A stretch of 64,000 bases of DNA from Streptomyces sp. RKAG290 (GCF_023701695.1 NZ_JAJOZC010000001.1:1178001-1242000), one strand, 5' to 3'. Positions 26,767 to 34,724 are shown, numbered from the stretch's first letter. A program made the numbers and translations. The notes: generated by a model not told the origin, from the sequence alone.

Positions 26767-27844
26767 GGCGTCGCATCCAGCCGAAGTGGTCCTCGACGCG
26801 CCCGAACTGAATGTCGACGAGGCTGCGGCGCAGCTTCATGGTGACCGAGTCCTCGGCGCCCGTGTCCGGTGCGGTCACCTCGCCGTCCTCCCAGACGAGC
26901 CGGCCGACGGGAGTGACGACGGCGCCGGTGCCGCAGGCGAACACCTCACGGATCTCGCCGGTGCGGGCGCCCTCCTGCCATTCGCGGATGTCAACGGGCC
27001 GCTCCTCGACGTCGAGGCCGAGATCCTTGGCGAGGGTGAGGACGGAGGCGCGGGTGACGCCCTCCAGGATGGTGCCGAGCTCCGGCGTGATGAGCCGGCC
27101 GTCGCGGGTGACGAAGTACAGGTTCATACCGCCGAGTTCCTCGACGTACCGCCCCTCGGTGGCGTCCAGGAAGCAGACCTGGTCGCAACCGTGCTCCTCG
27201 GCCTCCAGCATGGGCGCGAGGCTGGCGGCGTAGTTGCCGCCGCACTTCGCCGCACCGGTGCCGCCGCGCCCGGCCCGGGTGTACTGGCTGGAGAGCCAGA
27301 TGGAGACGGGCTTCACGCCGCCGGAGAAGTACGGGCCGACCGGCGAGGCGATGACCATGTACGTGACCTCGGCCGCGGGCCGCACACCGAGGAACGACTC
27401 GGAGGCGAACATGAACGGCCGCAGGTAGAGGCTCTGTTCGCCCTGGTCGGGCACCCAGTCACGGTCGGCGCGCACCAGTTCGGTGACGGAGTCGAGGAAG
27501 ACCTCGACGGGCAGCTCGGGCAGGGCCAGCCGGCGGGCCGAGCGGTTGAAGCGCTCGGCATTGGCCTCGGGCCGGAAGGTCCACACCGAGCCGTCCGCAT
27601 GGCGGTAGGCCTTCATGCCCTCGAAGATCTCCTGCGCATAGTGCAGGACGGCGGCGGCCGGGTGCATCGGGATGGGGGCGAACGGCACGACGGCGGCGTC
27701 CCGCCAGCCGCCGTCCTTCGTCCACATGACACGGACCATGTGGTCGGTGAAGTACTGCCCGAACTTGGGGTCTTCCAGGATCTCGGCGCGACGGGCGCGA
27801 CTCACCGGGCTGGGATTGGCCTCGACCGTGAACCGCACACTCAT
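26759..27844 (-). CDS. ilvE: Canonical branched-chain amino acid aminotransferase (IlvE-type)
   Basis: This 361-residue class IV enzyme has all the BCAT features: LHYAQEIFEGMKAYR, SLYLRPFMFASE, Lys200 in GGTGAAKCGGNYAAS, Glu in GRYVEELGGMNLYFV and ACGTGAVVTPVG. It interconverts Leu, Ile and Val with their 2-oxo acids. It is close to the housekeeping IlvE and may be either a duplicated copy for the cluster or the ordinary gene. It is convergent with the operon, overlapping the protease 3' end by eight bases, and divergent from the AcpS gene. The start at 27844 follows GAGAGGG; ten upstream residues are dismissed. Confidence 0.92.
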   Translation of the reverse strand: MSVRFTVEANPSPVSRARRAEILEDPKFGQYFTDHMVRVMWTKDGGWRDAAVVPFAPIPMHPAAAVLHYAQEIFEGMKAYRHADGSVWTFRPEANAERFNRSARRLALPELPVEVFLDSVTELVRADRDWVPDQGEQSLYLRPFMFASESFLGVRPAAEVTYMVIASPVGPYFSGGVKPVSIWLSSQYTRAGRGGTGAAKCGGNYAASLAPMLEAEEHGCDQVCFLDATEGRYVEELGGMNLYFVTRDGRLITPELGTILEGVTRASVLTLAKDLGLDVEERPVDIREWQEGARTGEIREVFACGTGAVVTPVGRLVWEDGEVTAPDTGAEDSVTMKLRRSLVDIQFGRVEDHFGWMRRLI

Positions 27845-27938
27845 CGCAGGGACCCTCTCGGTTCCGTGGTGCATTGTTGGGTAGCGGCAGGCACCATATC
27901 CTGCGGCCGAGCGGGCAGCAAGGAGAAGGGATACCGGC

Positions 27939-28691
27939 GTGGCGCCTCACACGACATGGACAGAACGCCTGGTCGGCAGGCGGGTCCTGTGCATCGGAAC
28001 GGACCTGGCGGACGTGGCGGAGATGCGGAATGTACTCGCCCGTCAGCCGTCCTTCAGGGCCAAGGTGTTCACCGAGGCGGAGTGCGCCTACTGCGACATC
28101 ATGAAGGACCCGGCCGAGCGGTACGCGGTCCGGTTCGCCGCCAAGGAAGCGGTGTTGAAGGCACTGGGCACGGGCCTCGCCGGTGCACCGCTCACCGATA
28201 TCGAGGTCCGGCGGGCCCCCGAGGGAAAGCCCTCCCTCCAACTCGCGGGCAAGGCGGCGGCATTGGCGGAAGCGGCGGGCGTCCGTACCTGGCTGGTCAG
28301 CCTCACGCATACGGCGACGCAGGCGCACGCGATGGTGGCGGGGGTGGGGGCGAGGGGTGAGGGGGTGAGCGCGGGGCCGGTAGCCCTGGGCGTAGTAGTG
28401 GTTGGCGGGCGCGAATTCGGTCAGGGCCAGGCACGCGGGGCGCGTGTGGCGCAGCGGCTTGCCTTGGTTCTTACGGGCGTTGGCGGGTTACTCGACTGGG
28501 TTCGCCCCCGGCCCGGCTCGCCGCTCACAGATGCGGGTCGATGCAGTCCAGCAGTTGGGGTGGGAGAAGGGGCCTTGACCCCTGATGTTGGACACACGAG
28601 GCACTGGATCCTGAGGATCTGGGGACGGACATCTCGTGGCCATGAAGAACTACCCGCCGGAGTTCAAGGCGGACGCGGTCGCGCTGTATGA
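27939..28691 (+). CDS. acpS: AcpS-type 4'-phosphopantetheinyl transferase with read-through C-terminus
   Basis: The conserved part (about 137 residues) has VLCIGTDLADVAEM with the metal-binding Asp and VRFAAKEAVLKALGTG with Glu and Lys, the AcpS signature. It would add the phosphopantetheine arm to the cluster's carrier protein. AcpS proteins normally end just after the segment AHAMVAG, yet the frame continues 110 residues with Gly/Arg-rich, unrelated sequence and runs into an IS3 fragment. Adding one G to either G5 run (28340-28344 or 28346-28350) places a stop at 28358-28360, giving 140 residues. GTG 27939 is preceded by AAGGAG. Confidence 0.85.
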   Translation: MAPHTTWTERLVGRRVLCIGTDLADVAEMRNVLARQPSFRAKVFTEAECAYCDIMKDPAERYAVRFAAKEAVLKALGTGLAGAPLTDIEVRRAPEGKPSLQLAGKAAALAEAAGVRTWLVSLTHTATQAHAMVAGVGARGEGVSAGPVALGVVVVGGREFGQGQARGARVAQRLALVLTGVGGLLDWVRPRPGSPLTDAGRCSPAVGVGEGALTPDVGHTRHWILRIWGRTSRGHEELPAGVQGGRGRAV

Positions 28692-28745
28692 GTCGCGTCC
28701 CGAAGCGACGATCAGGTCGGTCGCAGCCGATTCGGGGATACACAA
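28575..28745 (+). mobile_element. IS3-family transposase OrfA 5' remnant
   Basis: From the start at 28636 the first 35 residues (MAMKNYPPEFKADAVALYES, then RPEATIRSVAADSGI) match the helix-turn-helix N-terminus of IS3-type OrfA proteins. After about 28745 similarity stops abruptly. No OrfB is present. The preceding 60 bases may include the left inverted repeat (TGATGTTGGACACA). The element is dead and marks the right border of the biosynthetic cluster. From there to the next gene at 28961 I see only short repeats of CTCGAATCCCG. Confidence 0.72.
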
Positions 28746-28960
28746 CACCGCTCGAATCCCGGCCGCCGAAACCCGACTCTCGAATCCCGCAGCTCAAGCG
28801 TCGGCCCGGGCCCCTCCGCGATCCCCCGAACGAATGACACGGGGGCTCCACGGCGCTCGGATTCCGGGACTCAAGACTCGAGCGCCGAAGCGACGACCGA
28901 CAGACCCCGACGGGGCAGACCCAGCAGGCGACACCCTCTCGCACACACCTGCCGCCCGCC

Positions 28961-29824
28961 TCAGGACTGACGACGCCTCACGATGCGCCAGTCACGGCCC
29001 GGCCGGGGAATCTTCACCTGTTCCTCCGCCAGGAAGGCCTCGTCCTGTACGACCTCACCCGGGATGACCTGAGTGGCGGGCTGGGCGAGATCCAGACCGG
29101 AGAGGTGGGTCTTCAGCCGCCTCGCCATCGGGCGGAAGGTCGCGAAGGTGAGCGTGCCGGACACGGCGGCCCCGACGACGGGGATGGCCTTGGAGACGGA
29201 TTTCGCGAAGGTCTGCTTCGTCATCTCGACGCCGAGGTATGCGGCGACCTTCTTCACGACCGGATAGACGACACCCTGGGTCAGTGCCCTCTGCGGCAGC
29301 TTCTTGATGACCTGCTCGGACATCGCCTTTGCCACCTTCCCCACGGCGGCGTTCGCGGAATGGGTCCCGAACATCACTCCGAAGAAGAGGGTGAGAACTC
29401 CCTTGGTGGCATCGTCGAGTTCGTCGCCGCCATCCTCGGAGAACAGATTGGGCCAGCTGTAGAGGTAGGCGAGCTTCTGCGAGATGCGCAGCATGTGGCC
29501 GATGTACTGGGCCAGATCGGCCGGCACGGTCGCGGGGAGTGCCAGGGCCCCAGGGAATCCGGCCGCTGCGGAGAGGGCGCTCACCTTGGCAGTCTCGTAG
29601 CGGATGGACTCGTTGGCCACTCTGTCCAGCACCTCAAGGGGGATTCCGGCCGCCGCGGGGCTCTCCGCTGTCGCCATGCGGACTTCGTACTCCGAGCAGT
29701 GGCGGGCCAGCGCCGTCCGGAGGTAGGCCTCCCTGTCGACGCGCACGCCCGGAAGCCTTGCTGCACCGAGCAGGAGAGCGGAGAAGCGCGACTCCGGGTT
29801 CTCCATCAATTTTCGTGTAGCCAT
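28961..29824 (-). CDS. EcsC family protein
   Basis: This 287-residue protein matches EcsC-like proteins (PF12787): a helical N-terminus, DLAQYIGHMLRISQKLAYLY, VLTLFFGVMFGTHSANAAV and the Gly/Ala-rich SKAIPVVGAAVSGTLTFATF. Members are found beside transporters and toxins and are membrane-associated, but their biochemical role is unknown. The gene is monocistronic. Nothing around it suggests a partner, although it borders the recombination-prone region. Confidence 0.82.
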   Translation of the reverse strand: MATRKLMENPESRFSALLLGAARLPGVRVDREAYLRTALARHCSEYEVRMATAESPAAAGIPLEVLDRVANESIRYETAKVSALSAAAGFPGALALPATVPADLAQYIGHMLRISQKLAYLYSWPNLFSEDGGDELDDATKGVLTLFFGVMFGTHSANAAVGKVAKAMSEQVIKKLPQRALTQGVVYPVVKKVAAYLGVEMTKQTFAKSVSKAIPVVGAAVSGTLTFATFRPMARRLKTHLSGLDLAQPATQVIPGEVVQDEAFLAEEQVKIPRPGRDWRIVRRRQS

Positions 29825-29909
29825 GCCGAGAACGTACTCCAGACAGGTGGCACGTATCCCTCGAATCGGTCACTCAAAGGACGGTGTTGCGCCGCGGACC
29901 GGCCCGGGA

Positions 29910-30079
29910 TCAGTCTATGCAAACCGTCGCCTTCCCCGAGGTCGTCCCGTCGGGCTTGTCCCGCTCCACCACGTCCACGTAGGGCGCGATGCGCACAGAA
30001 GTGCCTGCGAAGCGGGGGCAAGGCGCAGCGGGTCGTCCGTCACCGTCGCGTGCCAGCCGTCGTCAAAGGTCAGTCTCAT
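29910..30079 (-). pseudogene. Small uncharacterised gene with apparent -1 frameshift at 30014-30018
   Basis: The first frame reads MRLTFDDGWHATVTDDPLRL from 30079. A second frame reads RFAGTSVRIAPYVDVVERDK and continues to VCID and the stop at 29910. The span is 170 bases; one extra C in the C5 run (coding strand, 30014-30018) makes an uninterrupted 56-residue protein. I do not recognise the family. No ribosome site is evident. It lies directly before the broken RHS fragment. Confidence 0.45.
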
Positions 30080-30102
30080 GGTCAATGCCGCCCTATTTGA
30101 TC

Positions 30103-30729
30103 TGCTTCGCCGGGGCCTTCCGCAACGGACCCCTCGGCCTGACCGCCCAGACCACCGCGGGCCAGGACACCGGTTTCATCGGCGACCCCAAGGGCACGCT
30201 GGACTCCATGACATCCGGGGGGAAGTCCTACTACTACCTCGCCGACGCCCACGGCTCGGTCATCGCCAGCGTGAACGAAGCGGGCACCAAAGCCAACACC
30301 TACGACTACAACCCCCGCGGCGAAACCCGCGCTACCACCAAGGAAACCGCCCCTCAGCCCTACCGCTACGCCGGCGCCTGCCAAGACCCCACCCAGCTCT
30401 ACAAAATGGGCGCCCGCAACTACGACACCAACCTCGGCCGCTTCACCGCGACCGACCCTTCCGGCCAGGACACCAACCCCTACCTCTACGTCACAGGCGA
30501 ACCCTTAAACCGGATCGATCCCGATGGGTTGTTCGGCTTCAATAGCTTCATCGAGGGAGTCGGACACGCCATGGCCGCTACAGCCGCGGCCTACGGTTTC
30601 GGTGCGGGCTTCGCGACCTGCGTCCCGTCCAGAGGGGTTGGGTGTGTTGCCGGCGTCGCCTCTGGCGGTGCGGCCCTCGTAGAGGAAACCAACGCGCACA
30701 AGAGTCTCACGACGGATTTCAACGAATGA
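30103..30729 (+). pseudogene. C-terminal fragment of an RHS repeat protein with toxin-like tip
   Basis: The fragment begins abruptly with FRNGPLGLTAQTTAGQDTGF. It contains YD-repeat and core sequence (YDYNPRGETRATTKET, YRYAGACQDPTQLYKMGARN, DTNLGRFTATDPSGQDTNPY) ending in the RHS boundary NRIDPDGL. The last 65 residues after the boundary are the variable tip: Ala/Gly-rich, with two Cys, and not recognisable. Its N-terminal continuation appears on the opposite strand at about 32430-32890, suggesting an inversion. The stop overlaps the next small gene as ATGA, so tip and neighbour look like an effector-immunity unit. Confidence 0.7.
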
Positions 30730-30923
30730 GCCCGGCCTCCAGAACGCAAATCGCCATTTCCGGGGCTGCCCTTGCCCTGGTTGTCGCGGTGGTTGTCATC
30801 GCTCTAGTGATCGACGCCGATGTAGTTAACGCCGTGAGAGTAGCGGGATCCATTCTCATAGGCGTGGCAGCCCTGCTCGCCATCATCAAGTTGATGAGAC
30901 GGATGAAACGCAGTCAGCAGTAA
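30726..30923 (+). CDS. Small two-helix membrane protein, candidate immunity protein
   Basis: This 65-residue protein has two hydrophobic helices (ISGAALALVVAVVVIALVID and VAGSILIGVAALLAIIKLM) and a basic C-terminus (RRMKRSQQ). It starts within the stop codon of the RHS fragment (ATGA), the usual arrangement for an immunity gene. The family is unknown. A strong terminator follows 11 bases after its stop. Confidence 0.65.
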   Translation: MSPASRTQIAISGAALALVVAVVVIALVIDADVVNAVRVAGSILIGVAALLAIIKLMRRMKRSQQ

Positions 30924-30934
30924 GACGACACCCT

Positions 30935-30968
30935 CTGTGGCCCCAACGCCCAGGCGTTGGGGCCACAG
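30935..30968 (+). terminator. 16-bp stem terminator after the small membrane protein gene
   Basis: CTGTGGCCCCAACGCC (30935-30950) pairs with GGCGTTGGGGCCACAG (30953-30968). It begins 11 bases after the stop. The following 30969-31556 holds no supportable gene; it contains a relic of a methyltransferase gene 3' end (31318-31391). Confidence 0.85.
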
Positions 30969-31317
30969 ACGCTCCCGCTCTCACCACCGCAGCACCTGCG
31001 GCGTCAGTAGCCTCCCGAGATAGGTGACAGCCAACTCACAATGGAGCGCGAACATTATCCGAGCGGCGATGACACAGGATCCAGCGGGACCAGGTCGGCA
31101 TCGGCTGCCTAACGCCACCCTCCGGACCGCGGCACTTCACCGCGACCTGGCCGCTCTTTCCGACAGGCCTCACCCGCCGCGCCGCCACCCGCGCGAACGA
31201 CCGCTTGACGCTCCTTCAGAAGGTGCGTCAACCGTGCGCCAGCAGGGCCTCACTAGCGTCGAACATGCGTCAAGATACCGCCCGTAACGCCCACAGCGCC
31301 GATAATGCACACTCGGC

Positions 31318-31391
31318 GAAACCGCAGGTCAGGCACCCTTTACGGCAGGTTCAAGGATCGCCCAGCACTCGACATCCTTGGTCATCGCAAA
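31318..31391 (-). repeat. Relic copy A of the 3' end of the RlmCD/TrmA-type gene
   Basis: On the minus strand this encodes MTKDVECWAILEPAVKGA followed by TGA CCTGCGGT. It aligns codon by codon with the end of the intact methyltransferase at 42698 (MTHHVECVAILEPVKKDD, TGA CCTGGGGT). The sequence is diverged, so it is not a recent duplication. A shorter echo (GAAACCGCAGGTCA) recurs at about 31420. It is best explained as an old attachment-site boundary of an element that integrated at this gene's 3' end. Confidence 0.7.
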
Positions 31392-31556
31392 AGATGTAAA
31401 TCAAAGAACATATGAAAGGAAACCGCAGGTCAGCGGCACATCAGGAGCAGGTCGACCTCATGGTCAACGTGCGTTGCGGGCGCTGCATGCGATCTCTTGA
31501 CGCACGTTCTCACCCAGGAGGTCGCCGTCTGGCATTAGAAATGCCATAATCCTGTC

Positions 31557-31841
31557 ATGGCTGACGACGACAGCGAATTCTTCCCCGGCGATGGCCCCAG
31601 CAGCGGCATCTCCGTCTCCCTCACCGCGGGCACCTTGCAGGCCATTCGCGAGCGGGTAGGCAAGCGCGGCGTGTCCGCATATCTGGAAAAGGCCGCCCAA
31701 CGCCAGATCGAGCGCGACAACCTGGACGAGCTGATCACCGACTTCGAGACTGTCAACGGCCCCGCCGACCCGGAGGCCGTGGCCGCCAAGCGGGCCCGGC
31801 TTACCGGTACCCCCTCCTCCGAGGCCGGTGCGGCCGCGTGA
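31557..31841 (+). CDS. Antitoxin of a VapBC-type module
   Basis: This 94-residue acidic protein has a possible ribbon-helix-helix-like N-terminal part (ISVSLTAGTLQAIRERVGKR, then GVSAYLEKAAQRQIERD) and an extended Ala/Gly-rich C-terminus suited to wrapping its toxin. It precedes and overlaps the PIN-domain gene (GTGA), the standard order for such modules. It would bind its own promoter and neutralise the toxin. A start at 31557 or slightly downstream is equally possible. Confidence 0.8.
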   Translation: MADDDSEFFPGDGPSSGISVSLTAGTLQAIRERVGKRGVSAYLEKAAQRQIERDNLDELITDFETVNGPADPEAVAAKRARLTGTPSSEAGAAA

Positions 31842-32236
31842 GCGGCGCTCTCCTCCTGGACAGCGAGGGCCTGGCCAAGGCCGTCCAGCGTGACCGCGAG
31901 GTCCAGGAGTGGCTCACCGCAGCCCGCGACGCCGACCTGCCCGTCCTCACCTCCGCCGCAGTGCTGGTCGAAGTGATCCACCCGAAGATCAACGACGCTG
32001 CGCTGAAATGGACGCTGTCCCGGCTCCGGGTCGAGCCCGTCACTCAGGCCATCGCCCAGTCGGCGGCGACGCTACTGCGCGCAGCCGGACTCCACGGCCA
32101 CAAATACGCCGTCGACGCCATGCTCTGCGCCACCGCCCTGGCCCAGCCCGGGCACGTCACGATCCTGACCTCAGATGTCGAAGAAATCGTCATGCTCACC
32201 GCCGCTCACGCACGGATCACGACTGAGAAGGTCTGA
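31838..32236 (+). CDS. PIN-domain ribonuclease toxin (VapC-like)
   Basis: This 132-residue protein carries the acidic PIN residues Asp8 (ALLLDSEGLAK), Glu45 (AAVLVEVIH), Asp93 (KYAVDAMLCATAL) and Asp113 (ILTSDVEEI), which bind Mg or Mn for RNA cleavage. Members cut tRNA or rRNA and stop translation when the antitoxin is lost. All catalytic residues are intact. The module may have arrived as, or now stabilises, one of the elements in this hot spot. Confidence 0.88.
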   Translation: MSGALLLDSEGLAKAVQRDREVQEWLTAARDADLPVLTSAAVLVEVIHPKINDAALKWTLSRLRVEPVTQAIAQSAATLLRAAGLHGHKYAVDAMLCATALAQPGHVTILTSDVEEIVMLTAAHARITTEKV

Positions 32237-32429
32237 CGCAGCCCGAGCCCAAGCCAATCCCTACCCGCACCACAAGCCACTTGTAAGGGAAGGGTCTGCC
32301 GCACGATTGGGTGACACCTGAACTGGCTTGCCCTGTGGGGCGGGTGGGAAGGATGTCGCTGGGCCCCTCATCCGGAAGAGTTCCGCCAGGATGTTGTGCG
32401 GGTCGCGCGGAACCGCGGCCCGGGCGTGA

Positions 32430-32926
32430 CGGTCGAGCAGGTGGCCGCCGACTTCACCGAGCTTGATCCGCTCGGACTGGTCCGTCGACCCGTACTGCCC
32501 CGCATACGTCGTGCCCGCCACGGTGACCGAGGTCATCCGGGCGTAGTCCGACCACTTCTCCCCCGTCCTGGTGCCCTCGGGGCTGGAAGCGCCGGCGGTC
32601 TCATTGCCGATCTTGTCGTAGGACCAGTTCGACGCCGAACCGTTCTTCGAGGTGGTCTGCTGCGCGTCATTGACCGAGTACGTGGTGCCGCCGGGGCAGC
32701 CAGAAGCAACGCCGGAGACGGCGTCCGTGCTGGTGCGGATCTTGCCGCCGTCTTTCTTGGCGTCATCCTTGCCTACGTAGGCGTAGTCGCAGGCGAGGTC
32801 GACCAGGGTGCCCTTGGGTGAAGTGGCCTTGATCTTCTCCGGGCGGCCCGACTTGTCCGGGGTGACCGCCTGGACGACGGGTCGACGGGCCAACGGCGTC
32901 GCTTTCAGCCGAGGCTGACGCTCCAT
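32430..32926 (-). pseudogene. Internal fragment of an RHS repeat protein
   Basis: The minus strand reads PVVQAVTPDKSGRPEKIKAT, then a cell-wall-RHS stretch (TTYSVNDAQQTTSKNGSASN, WSYDKIGNETAG) and GQYGSTDQSERIKLGEV, after which RHS similarity ends abruptly near 32430. Both ends are broken. In related RHS proteins the sequence after SER.KLG continues as FRNGPLGL..., which is exactly how the plus-strand fragment at 30103 begins. The open frame continues to 32261 with unrelated sequence. Confidence 0.7.
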
Positions 32927-33387
32927 ACGTCTCCATGCCCCAGCGATTCGTCGCGCTCCTCATGGTCATTGCTGACCAGGACGGATACCTTCGTTGCAGA
33001 TGCGCGGTACTCCAGAAAATCACCTTGATCGATAACTTGAAGGGCGGGAGGATTCGGCAGCCTGGAAAACTCGTCGCACAATTCACCCCATGTAAGGTAT
33101 TGGGGAAACTCGTCGCGCATGGCAGCATGCCACCGATTGACCATATCGCTGCGGGCCGCCAGCCTGTGCAGCTCGATGGCACCCCCGGATACGCACCAGT
33201 CCTGACCGGAATTCAGATAAAATTCGATGAAACCATAGTCACGTCTCATTGAATCACCGTCCTCGTCGACAATATCCACGAAATCACAGTTAATTTTCTG
33301 CTGAAGATTCGTGAGTGTAGAGCCGATGCCAATCCCGTACAGTCGCCCAGATGCGATGAATGAGGCGATCAGTTTAACCGCGCTCAC
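32905..33387 (-). CDS. Candidate immunity protein for the orphan RHS tip
   Basis: This 160-residue protein (MSAVKLIASFIASGRLYGIG..., DWCVSGGAIELHRLAARSDM) has no family I recognise. It begins inside the stop codon of the RHS toxin tip (four-base overlap), has a lower G+C content than its surroundings and no signal peptide, all typical of immunity genes in polymorphic toxin loci. Its 3' end overlaps the start of the next RHS fragment. Confidence 0.65.
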   Translation of the reverse strand: MSAVKLIASFIASGRLYGIGIGSTLTNLQQKINCDFVDIVDEDGDSMRRDYGFIEFYLNSGQDWCVSGGAIELHRLAARSDMVNRWHAAMRDEFPQYLTWGELCDEFSRLPNPPALQVIDQGDFLEYRASATKVSVLVSNDHEERDESLGHGDVWSVSLG

Positions 33388-33855
33388 GGATATCCCTCCA
33401 ATTTTTCGATGAGTGCTTTCATTTCATCCGCCCGGTTCTTTTTATTTCCCCAGTTGTGATCAAGCATATGCTCCCGGGCGGACCTGGCCTTGATGAGTAG
33501 ATCGGTGCGAAGCTTGGGATCGGTGTTCACGGCGTCCACGGCTGCCTGGACGCTCTTGTCCGAGGCCCAGCCGTGTTCGAGCCTGATCGGTGCACCCGCA
33601 ATGTTGCCGTTATCATCCACGAACACGTGCACTTCATCCTCAAGACCCGGCTTTTTCTTCAGTGGGATGTGAATGTGGGCGCCTTTGGTGGCCCAATCGG
33701 CTGCCACGGGAGATACGCGTATCCTGCAGGGCTTCAGCCCCAACGGGTCGGCCCATGTATGCGGGTTCTCCACATACGTCAGGCCTTGGGGGCAGGGGCG
33801 AGGCCCAGGGGATCAGCGGTCAAATAACGGGCCGTTTCGGGGTCCGGCATTTCTG
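33384..33855 (-). pseudogene. Orphan RHS C-terminal toxin cassette (apparent -1 frameshift at 33788-33792)
   Basis: The minus strand first shows the RHS core end MPDPETARYLTADPLGLAPA. In a second frame it reads GLTYVENPHTWADPLGLKP followed by a 110-residue tip with HIHIPLKKKPGLEDEVHVFV, EHGWASDKSVQAAVDAVN and AREHMLDHNWGNKKNRADEM. Adding one base to the five-base run 33788-33792 joins the two. The tip family is not certain. It lacks the bulk of an RHS protein, as do silent cassettes that can recombine into the main gene at 36485. The tip open frame itself is 33384-33773. Confidence 0.65.
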
Positions 33856-33904
33856 GACCGTGTGCTACCGCGAGCCACGCAGCGTCGGAGGCCACCAACG
33901 CGAA

Positions 33905-34130
33905 CGGAGCTTCGAGAAAGTGGCAGGCAGACGCAGTCTCACAACTGCAACGAGACAAGTACGAGGGTTTCCTCCTTGACCCCCGCCGCGGGCAGATCGC
34001 ATTGAGCGATTACGCCGAGCAGTGGTTGGAGCGCCAGGCCTTCAGCGACTCCACCTACCGCAACTACGAGGGCTTTCTGCGCATCCATCTGCTCCCGCAG
34101 CTCGAAGACCGGCCTCTGGGCGGGATTGAG
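33905..34130 (+). pseudogene. N-terminal fragment of a tyrosine recombinase (phage/ICE integrase)
   Basis: The plus strand encodes WQADAVSQLQRDKYEGFLLD, then PRRGQIALSDYAEQWLERQA and STYRNYEGFLRIHLLPQLED. This is the DNA-binding N-terminal and SAM-like core-binding region of actinobacterial integrases. The catalytic domain is missing: the sequence switches near 34130 into an IS5-type transposase remnant on the other strand. It is a relic of an integrative element, consistent with the repeated methyltransferase 3' ends around it. Confidence 0.7.
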
Positions 34131-34134
34131 CCTC

Positions 34135-34668
34135 TTTCAAGGCGCCGCCAGAGCCGACGTGCGCGTCGGCCAAGACGTCGATGATGCCGTGGGTGCGGGC
34201 TGCCTTGATGTCGTGCACGGCGCCGGGCAGCGCGGCCGAGGCCCACAGCAGGCGGCCGAACGGGTCGGTGATGACCCGCACGTTCATGCCGTGCTTCTTC
34301 TGCTTCCCGGAGTAGTAGGGCCGGTCGGAAGCGATCCGATGGATCGGCAGCAGTGTTCCGTCCAGGATCACGAATGCCTTGCCTGAAGCGGCCTTCACTG
34401 CGGCGCGCAGGTTTGGCGCGAGCGCGGCCAGCAAGTCGACCGCCTCCGCCACGTACCGATATACGGTGGTGGTGCCGACGCCGAACCCGACGGCGAGCTG
34501 GGCGTAGGTGTGGCCACACCGCAGATGTGCCAAGGCCAGCAGGGCCTGACGACCCGCGCTCAGACGACGCCAGCGGGTACCGCTTTGGCGACGCTGGGCG
34601 CTCAGACGATTGGACAGGAAGCGCAAGGCGGAACTGGACACGTCGATCCCGGACGGGTAAACAAGCAC
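34135..34668 (-). mobile_element. Truncated IS5-group transposase
   Basis: From 34668 the protein has an HTH region (RQALLALAHLRCGHTYAQLA, then GFGVGTTTVYRYVAEAVDLL) and DDE elements FVILDGTLLPIHRIA (first Asp) and ALPGAVHDIKAAR (second Asp). It resembles the IS5-type DDE_Tnp_4 transposases common in Streptomyces. The third acidic residue and C-terminus are lost at the junction with the integrase fragment, so it is inactive. Confidence 0.82.
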
Positions 34669-34670
34669 GC

Positions 34671-34724
34671 GAAGCCTCTGGTGGAGACGGTTCTCTTGGT
34701 CGAGAACTCATCTACCAGGGGCTT
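34671..34724. repeat. Long imperfect inverted repeat beside the IS5 remnant
   Basis: GAAGCCTCTGGTGGAGACGG followed by TTCTC (34671-34695) pairs, with a few mismatches, with the arm 34702-34724 ending CCAGGGGCTTC, around the loop TTGGTC. It could be an IS end or a terminator. Confidence 0.5.
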
